Assembly (NCBI RefSeq): GCF_001592205.1
Contig: NZ_BCWM01000002.1
Coordinates: forward strand, 124,001-188,000
DNA length: 64,000 bases
DNA from: Brevundimonas vesicularis NBRC 12165
GTDB taxonomy: Bacteria; Pseudomonadota; Alphaproteobacteria; Caulobacterales; Caulobacteraceae
Direction: 5' to 3'
In this document: piece after piece, positions 10,197 through 19,253 of the stretch
How positions within the stretch are numbered: position 1 is the stretch's first letter
Layout of the letters: every line of letters starts with the position of its first letter
Translations under genes and position numbers: made by a program
Notes under the pieces: generated by a model
Databases searched by the model: none
The model's input: only the letters and a program-made list of their open reading frames with translations
What the model was told of the DNA's origin: nothing

Positions 10197-10748
10197 TTAG
10201 GCCAGGACCACGATGGTCACGCGGCGGTTCTGCGAACGGCCCTCGGGCGTGTCGTTCGAGGCCACCGGCTGTTCCTGGCCGTAGGAGATGGTGGCCATGC
10301 GGTTCAAGGCGACGCCCTGGCGGTTCAGGAAGCGACGCACGGCCTCGGCGCGTTGCTCGCCCAGCTGGTCGTTATGCTCGGGCGTGCCGGTCGAGTCGGT
10401 GTAGCCCTGGATTTCCAGATAGACGTTCTTGTTCTCGCCCTGCAGACGCTGGGCGAACTGGGCCAGGCGCTGCTCGGCCTCGGGCGACAGGGCCGCCGCG
10501 TCGGTGGGGAATTTCACGGAATCGTCCGACAGCACGACCTGATAGAGAAACTTGCCCTCGGCCAGTTTGTGCGCGTCGTTGGCGCGTTGCAGGGCCTGGC
10601 CTGCGGTGCCTTCGACGGTGATCACGCGGTTGTCGACGACTTCGACCTGATCACGCACGAAACGATGGCTGGCGCAGCCGCTGGCCGCAAAGCCGAGGGC
10701 GATGAGGGCGCCGCCGACGACCGCCGTCCTGAGTTTCGATCTGCTCAA
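10197..10748 (-). CDS. OmpA-family lipoprotein
   Basis: Peptidoglycan-binding outer-membrane lipoprotein. Start is the TTG at 10748, which has AAGGAA 8 bases upstream; a longer GTG frame from 10778 lacks a good site. 183 residues: lipoprotein signal (lipobox ASGC), short coiled linker, then an OmpA C-terminal domain with IQGYTDSTGTPEHNDQLGEQRAEAVRRF-type motifs and SQNRRVTIVV; the Asp and Arg that bind diaminopimelate are present. Resembles Pal-like anchors rather than true OmpA because no barrel is encoded. Confidence 0.92.
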   Translation of the reverse strand: MSRSKLRTAVVGGALIALGFAASGCASHRFVRDQVEVVDNRVITVEGTAGQALQRANDAHKLAEGKFLYQVVLSDDSVKFPTDAAALSPEAEQRLAQFAQRLQGENKNVYLEIQGYTDSTGTPEHNDQLGEQRAEAVRRFLNRQGVALNRMATISYGQEQPVASNDTPEGRSQNRRVTIVVLA

Positions 10749-10778
10749 GTTCTGTTTCCTTCTTGCCGGGAGCGCCAC

Positions 10779-11123
10779 ACCCAGTTCATGCGCAAGATGA
10801 AAATGGCGTATGAGACAAGGCGGAGTAATGACGCGCTTTGGGCGGCATCATGTCAGCTTGACTATAAGCAGATCGAATATTCGCGTTATTCTTGCATGAG
10901 CACGGAACCATCGGCTCAGTGAAGACGTTGCGCCGCCGACGGCCGATGCCGGAGGGCGGATACGCTCATCTATCACCGCTCTGCGCCCTCGCGCGGTTGT
11001 ATTCACGACGACGCCACTTTCCTGACGCGACCGAATGTTTTCAACAGAGCCTGGCGGTTTTTACAGGCGTTTTGTCCCGATGACCATGCGGCGGCGTGTT
11101 CAACTCCCATCACGGATCGGCGA
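10779..11123. other. 345-base intergenic region without a gene
   Basis: Divergent promoter region between the OmpA gene and the TonB-like gene. It is locally AT-richer, with TTGACT at about 10857 and the palindrome GAATATTC near 10877 as possible promoter parts. I see no convincing open frame; short frames here lack ribosome sites. Confidence 0.5.
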
Positions 11124-11957
11124 TTGAGCACGGCGCGCACACGGCGCTGGGCGCTGGCGGCGACGCCGATCCTGGCCGCGCATCTGGGGCTGGCGCTGCT
11201 GATGCACGGCCAGGCGGAGCCGATCGTCGAGGCGCCGCAGACGCCGCCGATGATGGTCGAACTGGTCGAGCCGCCCCCGCCGCCGCCGCCGCCCGCGCGC
11301 GTGATCGCGCCCGATCCCTCGCCAAAGCCCGACGCGCCGGCCGCCGCCGCCCAGGCGGCCGCGCCGGCGAAGCCCGCGCCCCAGCGGCGACCGCCAGCCG
11401 TGGCGGCGGCGCGACCGCGACTGGTGGTGAGCAAACGCCCGCTGGACGTCGAACCCCTGCCGGCCGCGCCCGCGCCGCCGGGTCCGCCCCTGCCCCTGCT
11501 GGGCGCGGCCCAGATCGCCGGCGCCATGACGGTCGGCGCAGGTTCGGGCGGCGGCGGCGGAACGGGCGTCGGCGGATCGGGCGGTTCGGGAGGGACCGGC
11601 GCGGGTTCAGGCTCGGGCGGCGGGTCGTGCGACATGGTGCGCTGGGTCCAGGACGCGGTGCGCGACGACCAGGCGGTGCGCCGCGCCGTCATCGCCGCGT
11701 CTCAGGATATGGACGCGAACGGCCGCGCCATTCTGGTCTGGAACGGCGACTGGCTGCAAAGCCGCAACCAGGCGGGCAAGGGTCTGGCGGGCGTGCGCCA
11801 GGCGATCGCCCTGGAAGTCGCCTTCGCCCCGGCCGAGTGCAAGAGCCAGCGCATGACAGGCCTGGCGGTTCTGAAGCTGGAAGACCGCCCGGGCGGCGCG
11901 CAACTGGCCCTGGGCAAGGGCAGCTGGCGCTGGTCGGACCTGCTGGGCGCGGGCTGA
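11124..11957 (+). CDS. TonB-like proline/glycine-rich envelope protein
   Basis: 277 residues with an N-terminal membrane anchor (LAATPILAAHLGLALLM), a Pro-rich stretch (eight prolines) and an Ala/Pro linker, as in energy-transducing TonB proteins, then a Gly/Ser-rich segment and a compact C-terminal domain (AILVWNGDWLQ, GKGLAGVRQAI, GSWRWSDLL). The C-terminal domain is not the classic TonB fold, and no exbB/exbD genes are adjacent, so energy transduction is uncertain. Start codon TTG at 11124 is the first in frame and has no strong ribosome site. Confidence 0.8.
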   Translation: MSTARTRRWALAATPILAAHLGLALLMHGQAEPIVEAPQTPPMMVELVEPPPPPPPPARVIAPDPSPKPDAPAAAAQAAAPAKPAPQRRPPAVAAARPRLVVSKRPLDVEPLPAAPAPPGPPLPLLGAAQIAGAMTVGAGSGGGGGTGVGGSGGSGGTGAGSGSGGGSCDMVRWVQDAVRDDQAVRRAVIAASQDMDANGRAILVWNGDWLQSRNQAGKGLAGVRQAIALEVAFAPAECKSQRMTGLAVLKLEDRPGGAQLALGKGSWRWSDLLGAG

Positions 11958-11999
11958 CGCGCCGACGCCCATTCAGACGGTCGCAGCGGAAAAACACCG

Positions 12000-12020
12000 T
12001 CTAATTCGTCTAATTCGTCT
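12000..12020. repeat. short tandem repeat, 9-base unit
   Basis: TCTAATTCG occurs twice in tandem and starts a third time (TCTGAT). It lies between the convergent TonB-like and ynfA genes. Possibly slippage; no function seen. Confidence 0.6.
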
Positions 12021-12066
12021 GATCTCGTGCCTCCTCGACCGTGCGACACCCCCGCTGCGGGCGAAC

Positions 12067-12154
12067 CGAGACACGATCGCACGGCCTGAGGGCGCGGGCA
12101 GGAAGATGACGCTGACGCGAGGCAAGGTGTTGAAATGTCTGCGATCGTGTCTCG
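12067..12154. repeat. 15-bp perfect inverted repeat between convergent genes
   Basis: CGAGACACGATCGCA at 12067-12081 and its exact reverse complement at 12140-12154. The right arm also carries its own short stem (TCTGCGA at 12138-12144 and TCGCAGA at 12152-12158). It is located downstream of both the TonB-like and ynfA genes and may form a large hairpin that ends transcription or protects 3' ends. Confidence 0.7.
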
Positions 12155-12166
12155 CAGATCGGCTGG

Positions 12167-12490
12167 CTAGGCCCTCGGGCCAAACAGAATGAGCCCGGCG
12201 CCGACCAGGCAGACAAGGCCGCCCAGGATGTCCCAGCGATCCGGCGGGGTCTTCTCGACCAGCGCCATCCAGATCAGGGAGGCGCAGATATAGACACCGC
12301 CGTAGGCCGCGAAGGCGCGGCCCGCCGCGTCGCTGGGGACCAGGGTCAGGAGCCAGGCGAAGGCGATCAGGCAGGCGACACCGGGCGCCAGCCACAGGGG
12401 TGAACGATCCAGCTTCAGCCAAGCCCAGAAGGCGAAACAGCCGCCGATCTCCGCCAGGGCCGCCAGCGGATAGATCAGCAGAGTTTTCAC
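12167..12490 (-). CDS. ynfA: YnfA/UPF0060 family inner-membrane protein
   Basis: 107 residues with four predicted membrane helices; family features [27 protein letters not shown] and [20 protein letters not shown]. YnfA belongs to the drug/metabolite superfamily and resembles small multidrug efflux proteins. The GTG start overlaps the trmJ stop in a GTGA, so translation is coupled, and it is the last gene of the nuclease - small gene - trmJ - ynfA operon. Confidence 0.93.
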   Translation of the reverse strand: MKTLLIYPLAALAEIGGCFAFWAWLKLDRSPLWLAPGVACLIAFAWLLTLVPSDAAGRAFAAYGGVYICASLIWMALVEKTPPDRWDILGGLVCLVGAGLILFGPRA

Positions 12491-13281
12491 TCCGGCTTAC
12501 CAACGTCGGCCTTGGCCGCGCGTTCGGCCGCCAGCTTGGCCAGGACCCGGCCGCGGCCGCGCGAAAGGGCGTGGATGGCGCCGCGCATGGTGGCGACCTC
12601 TTGCTCCGAGAAGGCGGCGCGGCCCAGCATGACGCGCAGGTTCTGGCTCATCGAGCGCTTCTTCTCGGGCGGATAGAAGAAGCCGCCGTTTTCCAGCTCT
12701 TCCTCCAGGTGCTCATACATGCCGATCAGCAGGTCGTTCGACGCCGGCGGTTCGCTGTCGCGGAAGCGCGGCGGCGGGGCGTCCAAGATCAGGGTGCGCC
12801 ATTCATAGGCGTTGATCGCCACGGCCTGGGCCAGGTTCAGCGAGTGGTGCTTCGGGTCGATCGGAATGGTGACGATGCCAGCGCACAGGGCGATGTCGGT
12901 CGTCTCCAGCCCGGCGCGCTCGCCGCCGAACAAGAGGCCCGTCTTCAGGCCGGAGGCGGTGTCGTCATAGAGGACGCGGCTGGCCTCGCGCGGCGTGCGC
13001 ACGGGCTGGCGCGTCTCGCGCGGGCGGGCCGTCGTGGCGAAGACGGTGTTCAGGTCGGCGATGGCCTCGGCGACGGTCGAGAACACCCGTACTCCGTCCA
13101 AGACCCAGTCGGCGCCCGAGGCCGTGGCCCAGGCCCGCTCCTGGGGCCAGCCGTCGCGGGGGCTGACCAGGCGCAGGTCCGACAGGCCGAAGTTGGCCAT
13201 CACCCGCGCCACGGCGCCGATGTTCTCGGCCATCTGCGACTTGTCGAGGATGACGGCGGGGGGCGCGAGGTCTTCAATCAC
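12487..13281 (-). CDS. trmJ: tRNA/rRNA 2'-O-methyltransferase, TrmJ-like (SpoU family)
   Basis: SPOUT-class AdoMet-dependent ribose methylase, probably for position 32 of tRNAs. 264 residues from the GTG at 13281, which overlaps the preceding small gene in GTGA and has AAGGGA upstream. Motif 1 is [13 protein letters not shown], motif 2 [11 protein letters not shown] and motif 3 the knot region [20 protein letters not shown]; a C-terminal extension ([10 protein letters not shown]) is typical of TrmJ. TrmJ against other SpoU members cannot be fully decided by eye. Confidence 0.9.
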   Translation of the reverse strand: MIEDLAPPAVILDKSQMAENIGAVARVMANFGLSDLRLVSPRDGWPQERAWATASGADWVLDGVRVFSTVAEAIADLNTVFATTARPRETRQPVRTPREASRVLYDDTASGLKTGLLFGGERAGLETTDIALCAGIVTIPIDPKHHSLNLAQAVAINAYEWRTLILDAPPPRFRDSEPPASNDLLIGMYEHLEEELENGGFFYPPEKKRSMSQNLRVMLGRAAFSEQEVATMRGAIHALSRGRGRVLAKLAAERAAKADVGKPE

Positions 13282-13510
13282 AGCTTGGACGGTCCCTTGC
13301 CGGTGACGGCCGCGACCGCATCGAGCCAATCCCCCATCATCGCCGGGTCGGCCGAGACGCCATCTGGCGACAAAGGCAATCCCCCGAGCAATCCGGCGAG
13401 ATCATCTGATCGGCGTCCGCCTCGGTCCCAATACGTCTCAAGAAAATGCGCCATGCACAGATAGCTTCTCGTATCGAGAGTTCCGGCGCGCTCAGGGTGT
13501 CGATCACCAT
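13278..13510 (-). pseudogene. frameshifted small gene between S1/P1 nuclease and trmJ
   Basis: An ATG at 13510 overlaps the nuclease stop (TGATG) and starts MVIDTLSAPELSIREA, but this frame soon ends. Adding one base at about 13463-13466 joins it to the -1 frame YLCMAHFLETYWDRGG, which continues through SDDLAGLLGGLPLSPDG and stops exactly in the GTGA overlap with trmJ. The 233-base span is one short of 78 codons, so a single-base deletion explains everything. The 77-residue product resembles a small Caulobacterales family I cannot name. Mutation, sequencing error or programmed frameshift are all open. Confidence 0.75.
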
Positions 13511-14529
13511 CAGTCCTCGCCCACCATGGCGATCCAGGGGTCGGCGGTTCCAGCCTCGACCTCGGCGACCTTGACGGCGGGCCAGCCGATGGAGGCGCTG
13601 CCGGATGCGCTCCAGGCGGAGACGATGAAGTCGCGCAGTTCGCCGGCGCCCGCCGCCAGACGTTCGTTGACGAAGGCCGCGCCGCGCGGGTCGCTGTCGC
13701 GGAAACCTCCGGCCTTCTCCAGACGATAGAAGGGGATCACCGTGCCGAGCGTCGTGGTCAGATAGGAGACGGTGCGCGCCTTGACGTCGAAGCCGTCTAG
13801 TTTGGCGGCCGGCATGGCGGCCTCGACGGCGTCCAGACGGGCGACGCGGTTGGTGAACTCGCCCTCGAACACGGCGTGGGTCTGGCGCGAGTTGGTGAAG
13901 CCTTCCGGGTTCGGGAAGTCGCCCCAGCCGTTGTAGTGAATGCTGGTGTGATGCGGCTGAGAGCCGTCGCCGACATAGTGGCCCATCACGCCGATGTCGC
14001 GCAGGATCAGGGCCTCGCGGCGGAGGCGGTCGGCGCGATACCAGGCCTGACGCTCCATATTGGTCTCACGCTTCTCGGCGGCGTTCAGCACGCGCCAATA
14101 GGCGAAGTCGCGGCCCAGCTGCTGCCAGGCGTCCATCATGGCGTAGGGCAGATATCCGGCGTCGTTGACGTCCAGACCGGCCTTGGTCAGGGCGGCGTCA
14201 TATTCGGACTTCAGGCGCGGCAGGTCGTTGAGGCTCATCCCGCGCTGGTCGTAGACGCGCCCCTGGTCGTCCAGATCGACGAAGTGGGCGGTGTCGCGCT
14301 CGCGATCGTGCGGCTGGCCGGCGCCCTTCCAGCGGTCGGGCTCGCGCGCCAGTTCGCCCACGTCGGCGATGGCGGCGGGGGTGCGAAGGAAGGCCGGCAG
14401 TTCGTCCGGCAGGGCCCGCATCGCCGCCACGCCGATCAGGCGGTGGCCGGTGTTGCCCCAGGCGGTGACGGTGACCGCCGGCGCGGCGACCGCAACGAGG
14501 GCCAGGGCGGCGATGGCGAGACGTTTCAT
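13510..14529 (-). CDS. S1/P1-type zinc nuclease, exported
   Basis: Secreted or periplasmic single-strand nuclease/3'-nucleotidase. 339 residues with a signal peptide (MKRLAIAALALVAVAAPAV). The mature enzyme should begin near the conserved Trp (AWGNTGHRLIG), whose backbone and side chains bind zinc; other ligands appear in DTAHFVDLDD, MGHYVGDGSQPHH and RQTHAVFEGEF. Start is the ATG at 14529 with GAGG upstream. Heads an operon of overlapping genes ending at ynfA, although their functions are not obviously related. Confidence 0.92.
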   Translation of the reverse strand: MKRLAIAALALVAVAAPAVTVTAWGNTGHRLIGVAAMRALPDELPAFLRTPAAIADVGELAREPDRWKGAGQPHDRERDTAHFVDLDDQGRVYDQRGMSLNDLPRLKSEYDAALTKAGLDVNDAGYLPYAMMDAWQQLGRDFAYWRVLNAAEKRETNMERQAWYRADRLRREALILRDIGVMGHYVGDGSQPHHTSIHYNGWGDFPNPEGFTNSRQTHAVFEGEFTNRVARLDAVEAAMPAAKLDGFDVKARTVSYLTTTLGTVIPFYRLEKAGGFRDSDPRGAAFVNERLAAGAGELRDFIVSAWSASGSASIGWPAVKVAEVEAGTADPWIAMVGED

Positions 14530-14671
14530 GGACAAACCTCAACAAGGATCACGCCCGTCTAACGCATCCTTGATCGCGCCTCCAGCGTCCAAGGGGTGGC
14601 GTGAGGCGCATCGGCGCCTAGGTTATGAAGGCTCCCCCTTCGTCTGTTTCCAGGCTCCACGCCCCTGGGGA

Positions 14672-14695
14672 GCGATGACGTGATTGCGTCATCGC
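14672..14695. promoter_or_regulatory. 9-bp inverted repeat upstream of the DUF4168 gene
   Basis: GCGATGACG and CGTCATCGC, perfect, 6-base loop, in the 215-base divergent region between the nuclease and the DUF4168 gene and 50 bases before the latter's ATG. It could be an operator or a leader hairpin; no T-run follows. Confidence 0.5.
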
Positions 14696-14744
14696 CGTCG
14701 TCGGACGGCCCTTCAAGTGGACGCCAGACCGAAAGGACATTCCC

Positions 14745-15365
14745 ATGCGCACGCCCCGCATCGCCCTTGTTTCTTCCGTCGCCCTTCTTGCGACCGCCGC
14801 GACCGCTCACGCCCAAAACGCATCAACGGCGGCGCAGACGCCGACGGCCGCGCCGATCGCCGGCTCGACCACCTTCACCGATGACGAGCTGAAAAAGTTT
14901 GACGACGCCATGGCCAAGGTGAGAGCCGTCAGCGACACGCTGAACGGCGCTCAGCCGACGCAGGAACAGCAGGCGCAGATGGCCGCCGCAGTGCAGGATT
15001 CGGGGCTGGAAGTGACGCGCTTCAACACCCTGTCCAACGCCGTCGCCGCCGATCCGGCCTTGGCCGCGCGCATTCGGGTGGTGAACGCCACGCCGCCAGC
15101 GCCCGGCACCCCGGCCGCCGCCGTGACGGATGACGAACTGAACCGCTTCGTCACCGCCATGACGCAGATCCGCGCCGTCACAGCCGAGGTGCAGAACAAC
15201 CAGGCGACGCCCGAGCAGAGCGCCAAACTGACGGCGGCGGTCCAGGCGTCCGGCCTGACGACCGAGCGTTTCAACGCCATCTCGCAGCTGGTGTCCGCGA
15301 CGCCCTATCTTCAGGCCAAGGCGCAACTGGCCGGCGCGCGTCTGGAGAAGGGCGTCAGCCAGTAG
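14745..15365 (+). CDS. exported protein with two DUF4168-like repeats
   Basis: 206 residues with a Sec signal (ending AHAQ). Two related ~75-residue helical units follow: FTDDELKKFDDAMAKVRAVS ... LEVTRFNTLSNAV and VTDDELNRFVTAMTQIRAVT ... LTTERFNAISQLV. DUF4168 proteins are small periplasmic proteins without known activity; the tandem copy points to internal duplication. Ribosome site AAAGGAC 8 bases before the ATG. It ends 3 bases from the convergent antiporter stop. Confidence 0.9.
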   Translation: MRTPRIALVSSVALLATAATAHAQNASTAAQTPTAAPIAGSTTFTDDELKKFDDAMAKVRAVSDTLNGAQPTQEQQAQMAAAVQDSGLEVTRFNTLSNAVAADPALAARIRVVNATPPAPGTPAAAVTDDELNRFVTAMTQIRAVTAEVQNNQATPEQSAKLTAAVQASGLTTERFNAISQLVSATPYLQAKAQLAGARLEKGVSQ

Positions 15366-15368
15366 GGA

Positions 15369-17231
15369 TCAGGTGTCGGCGGGCTCGCGCCGCGTGTCCG
15401 GCGCGGCCGGGCCCGCCTCGTCCTCGTTCAGCAGACGGCCTTCGCGACGGGGCTTGATGTAGGGGGCGGGCTGGGGCGTCGGCATATTGCCGCGCATCAG
15501 CTGACGGCCGGCCTTGAGCCCGCCGGTCAGCTGCAGGTCCAGTCGGGCCTCGTCGCGACGGCGCACGTCGCCGATGGTCTCGGCCGCCTCGTGCTCGTCC
15601 AGGCCCAGTTCGACCAGGGCGCGCTCGCCGAACTTGAGCGCCGACTCGAAGGTCTCTCGGATCTGATAGTCCACGCCAGCCTGGATCAGGCGCATCGAAT
15701 GCCCTCGGTCGAAGGCGCGGGCCATGATCCGGGTGGTGGGGAATTCCGACTTGACCAGTTCGACGATGCGGTCGGCGGCCTCGGGCTTGTCGACGCAGAC
15801 CAGGACCATCTCGGCCTCCTCCGCGCCCGAAGCGCGCAGGGTGTGCAGTTGGGTGCCGTCGCCGTAATAGACCTTGAACCCGAACTGGGAGGCGGCCTGG
15901 ATCATCTCCACGTCGTTCTCGATGATCGACACATCGACATCGCGGGCCAGCAGGGGTTGTGACACGACCTGGGCGAAACGGCCGAAGCCGATGATCAGCA
16001 CCTGGCCGCGCAAGTCCTTGGCGAAGTCCACGCCCTCGGCGCTTTCCGCGTCCTGGACCGGCTTGGGCGACAGCCGTGCAATCAGCAGCGAGGTCAGGGG
16101 CGTCAGGGCCATCGACAGGATCACCACCGCCGACATCATCGCGCCGATGCGGGCGTCGAACAGGCCGGCGGCGACGGCGGTGCCGTACAGGACGAAGGCG
16201 AACTCGCCGCCTTGCGCGAACAGGCCCGCGCGCTCGACCGCCTCATGGTGCGAGGCCTTGAACAGGCGCGCGACGGCATAGATGCCCACGCCCTTGACCA
16301 GCATGAAGGCCACGACCCCGCCCAGCACCAGACGCCAGTCGGCGACGACCACCGACACGTCCAGCGACATGCCGACGCTGAGGAAGAACAGGCCCAAAAG
16401 GATGGCGCGGAACGGCTCGACGTCGGCCTCCAGCTGGTGGCGGAAGGTGGATTCCGACAGCAGGACCCCGGCCAGGAATGCGCCCATGGCCATGGACAGG
16501 CCGCCCAGCGACATGGCCCAGGCGGCGCCGACCACCACCAGCAAGGCCGCAGCCGTCATCACCTCGCGCCCGCCGTATTGGGCCAGGAGACGGAAGACGG
16601 GATTGACCAGATATTTGCCGGCCAGAAGCACACCGCCGACCGCTGCGACCGCGAAGCCGACGGTCTGCCACAGGGGCGGTGCCTGTTCGTTGGCCACGCC
16701 CAGCACCGAGGCCAGGACGGCGACGATCGCCAGCAGCGGCACGATGGCCAGATCCTCGAGCAGCAGGATGGAGACCGCGCGCTGGCCCGGCCCGCCCGCG
16801 ATCTCGCCGCGCTCTTCCAGCATCTGCATGATGACGGCGGTGGACGACAGGACAAAGCCCATAGCGCCGACGAAGGCGACAGGTGCTGAGAAGCCCGCCA
16901 GCATGGCGGTCAGGGTCAGGATCAGGCCGCAGAACAGCACCTGGGCCGCGCCGAGGCCGAAGATTTCCTTGCGCAGTCCCCACAGACGTTTGGGCCGCAT
17001 CTCCAGCCCGATGATGAACAGGAAGATGACCACGCCGAACTCGGCGACGTGCAGGATGGTCTCGGGCTCGCGGAACAGCTTCAGGCCGAAGGGACCGATG
17101 GCGAGGCCCGCCGCCAGATAGCCCAGCACCGACCCCAGGCCGATGCGCTTGAACACCGGCACGGCGAGCACGCCCGCGGCCAGCAGAGCGGCCGCCGCGC
17201 CCAGATCCAGTCCCGTCGTCGCCTCAGCCAT
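15369..17231 (-). CDS. CPA2-family cation:proton antiporter with RCK/TrkA-N domain (Kef type)
   Basis: 620 residues: a 12-13-helix transporter domain (about 1-390; FLFIIGLEMRPKRLWGLR, FVGAMGFVLSSTAVIMQMLEERGE, LFAQGGEFAFVLYGTAV) and a cytoplasmic NAD-binding RCK domain (VLIIGFGRFAQVV, GDGTQLHTLRASGAEEAEMVL). Probably a potassium or sodium/proton antiporter of the KefB/KefC type, which are often gated by glutathione adducts. Start is the ATG at 17231 behind GGGGGA; an upstream TTG at 17243 is less likely. No ancillary kefF/kefG gene is adjacent. Confidence 0.93.
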   Translation of the reverse strand: MAEATTGLDLGAAAALLAAGVLAVPVFKRIGLGSVLGYLAAGLAIGPFGLKLFREPETILHVAEFGVVIFLFIIGLEMRPKRLWGLRKEIFGLGAAQVLFCGLILTLTAMLAGFSAPVAFVGAMGFVLSSTAVIMQMLEERGEIAGGPGQRAVSILLLEDLAIVPLLAIVAVLASVLGVANEQAPPLWQTVGFAVAAVGGVLLAGKYLVNPVFRLLAQYGGREVMTAAALLVVVGAAWAMSLGGLSMAMGAFLAGVLLSESTFRHQLEADVEPFRAILLGLFFLSVGMSLDVSVVVADWRLVLGGVVAFMLVKGVGIYAVARLFKASHHEAVERAGLFAQGGEFAFVLYGTAVAAGLFDARIGAMMSAVVILSMALTPLTSLLIARLSPKPVQDAESAEGVDFAKDLRGQVLIIGFGRFAQVVSQPLLARDVDVSIIENDVEMIQAASQFGFKVYYGDGTQLHTLRASGAEEAEMVLVCVDKPEAADRIVELVKSEFPTTRIMARAFDRGHSMRLIQAGVDYQIRETFESALKFGERALVELGLDEHEAAETIGDVRRRDEARLDLQLTGGLKAGRQLMRGNMPTPQPAPYIKPRREGRLLNEDEAGPAAPDTRREPADT

Positions 17232-17395
17232 AGCATCCCCCAAGCTTGGCCTCTATTGTGGAGGTCCTGGTCGGCGATTGCGAGAGGACACGAAAGACAC
17301 GCTGAAAGATCATCGTGCGTCGAGGGGGATTTGGCGCCACAGTTTCGCCCCATGACGACCCGCGACTGGCGGCAACAAAACAACCGGAGGAAGCC

Positions 17396-19192
17396 ATGTC
17401 ACGCGTAATCAGGATCGCGACCCTGTCCGTTCTGAGCCTGTCGTTCGCCGCGCCGCCGGTCGCCGTGCCGAGCGTCGCCCTGGCCAAGCCGCTGGATGGC
17501 GAACCGACGCCGGCGGCGTGCCGACCGCTGGGGTTTGAGCTGGAAACGGAAACCGAGATGCAGGATCTCGTCGTGACGGGATCTCGCGTCCAAGGTCGCA
17601 CGGCGACGACGCACGCGCCGCCTCCGCCTCCTCCTCCGGCTCCTCCCCCGCCGCCACCGCCTGCTTCATACGTCCCTCCGCCGCCCGCTGCGATGACAGG
17701 CAGCGTGGGCGTAACCGGGGTTCGGGTTTCGCCGATCACTCCGGCGCCCGCGCCCGTCGATACCGAACGCTATCCGGATGCGACGCCCAATCCGGTGAAG
17801 CGGACCAGCGATCAGCCGGTCTCGACCTTCTCCATCGACGTGGACACGGCGTCCTATTCGAATGTGAAGCGCTTCATTGACGAGGGTCGTGCGCCGCCCA
17901 AGGATGCGGTGCGGGTCGAGGAGCTGATCAACGCCTTCGACTATGATTATGCCCGCCCGACCAGCCAGACCCGGCCCTTCGCCATGACGACGGCGGTCGC
18001 GGCCTCGCCTTGGGCTGACGGGCGTCAGATCGTGCACATCGGCCTGCAAGGTTATGAACTGCCGGCGGGCGAGCAGCGGCCGTTGAACCTGACCTTTTTG
18101 GTCGATGTCTCCGGCTCGATGCGGAGCTCCGACAAGCTGGACCTGGCCAAGAAGGCGATGAACCTGGCCATCGACCGGCTGAGGCCGCAGGACATGCTGG
18201 CCGTCACCTATTACGCGGAAGGCGCCGGCACGACCTTGCAGCCCACGAAGGGCGACGAAAAGCTGAAGATGCGCTGTGCGGTCGCCAGCCTGAAGGCCTC
18301 GGGCGGCACGGCCGGGGCGACCGGCATGACCAACGCCTATGACCAGGCCCAGGCGAACTTCGCCCGCGACAAGGTCAATCGTATCCTGATGTTCACCGAC
18401 GGCGACTTCAACGTCGGGGTGACCGACAACAAGCGGCTGGAAGACTATGTCGCCGAAAAGCGCGGGACGGGCATCTATCTGTCGGTCTATGGCTTCGGGC
18501 GCGGCAACTATCAGGACGCGCGGATGCAGACCATCGCGCAGGCGGGCAATGGGGTCGCGGCCTATGTCGGGGACCTGAGGGATGCGCGCCGGCTGTTCGG
18601 ACCGGCCTTCGACAAGGGCGCCTTCCCCATCGCCGACGACGTCAAGATCCAGGTCGAGTTCAATCCCGCGCGCGTCGCCGAATGGCGGCTGATCGGCTAT
18701 GAGACCCGGCTGCTGAACGAGGAAGACTTCAACAACGATCAGGTCGATGCGGGCGAGGTCGGATCCGGCGCCAGCGTCACGGCCCTGTACGAGATCACCC
18801 CCGTCGGCGGCCCGACCCAGGTTCCGGAAAGGCGCTATCCCGATAACCGTATCGGGGTCGGCGGCGGCGATCCGAACGGCGAGATCGGCTTTATCCAGGT
18901 GCGCTACAAACAGCCGGGCCAGAGCCGGTCGGAGCTGATCCAGCAGCCGCTGACCAACCGCGCGGGCGGGCCGGTCAGCGCCCAGCCGCCCGAAGCCACG
19001 CGCTGGGCGATCGCGGTCGCCGGGTTCGGTCAGAAGCTGCGGGGCGATCCGTGGATGACGGCCGACTATGGCTGGGATCGGATCATCGATCAGGCGCAAG
19101 GGGCCAGGGGCGAAGACCCCTATGGCGATCGGGCCGAGTTCGTTCAGTTGGTGCGGGCGGCCCAGGGCCTTCCCCCTATGCGGACGCCCTGA
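17396..19192 (+). CDS. exported VWA-domain protein (YfbK type, DUF3520)
   Basis: 598 residues from the ATG at 17396 (GGAGGAA 5 bases upstream) with signal peptide. After it comes QDLVVTGSRVQ, a sequence like TonB-receptor plug starts, then a Pro-rich linker. A VWA N-terminal domain (VSTFSIDVDTASYSNVKRF) is followed by a VWA domain with complete MIDAS (DVSGSMRSS, Thr in GMTNAYDQA, FTDGDFNVG) and a C-terminal DUF3520 (IGFIQVRYKQPGQ, FGQKLRGDPW). Likely a metal-dependent adhesion or scaffolding protein in the envelope. Confidence 0.94.
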   Translation: MSRVIRIATLSVLSLSFAAPPVAVPSVALAKPLDGEPTPAACRPLGFELETETEMQDLVVTGSRVQGRTATTHAPPPPPPPAPPPPPPPASYVPPPPAAMTGSVGVTGVRVSPITPAPAPVDTERYPDATPNPVKRTSDQPVSTFSIDVDTASYSNVKRFIDEGRAPPKDAVRVEELINAFDYDYARPTSQTRPFAMTTAVAASPWADGRQIVHIGLQGYELPAGEQRPLNLTFLVDVSGSMRSSDKLDLAKKAMNLAIDRLRPQDMLAVTYYAEGAGTTLQPTKGDEKLKMRCAVASLKASGGTAGATGMTNAYDQAQANFARDKVNRILMFTDGDFNVGVTDNKRLEDYVAEKRGTGIYLSVYGFGRGNYQDARMQTIAQAGNGVAAYVGDLRDARRLFGPAFDKGAFPIADDVKIQVEFNPARVAEWRLIGYETRLLNEEDFNNDQVDAGEVGSGASVTALYEITPVGGPTQVPERRYPDNRIGVGGGDPNGEIGFIQVRYKQPGQSRSELIQQPLTNRAGGPVSAQPPEATRWAIAVAGFGQKLRGDPWMTADYGWDRIIDQAQGARGEDPYGDRAEFVQLVRAAQGLPPMRTP

Positions 19193-19253
19193 CCGGAACC
19201 GCCACGCTCGCGGCGGGTTTTCCAGCGCAACGCTTCAACCAAGGAAACCCGCC

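Noticed and set aside
11124-11957. Genuine TonB energy transducer with ExbBD
   Set aside because: N-terminal architecture fits but the C-terminal domain is different and exbB/exbD are missing.
12400-13464. Plus-strand 354-codon frame across trmJ
   Set aside because: Shadow of trmJ and the frameshifted gene; no family resemblance.
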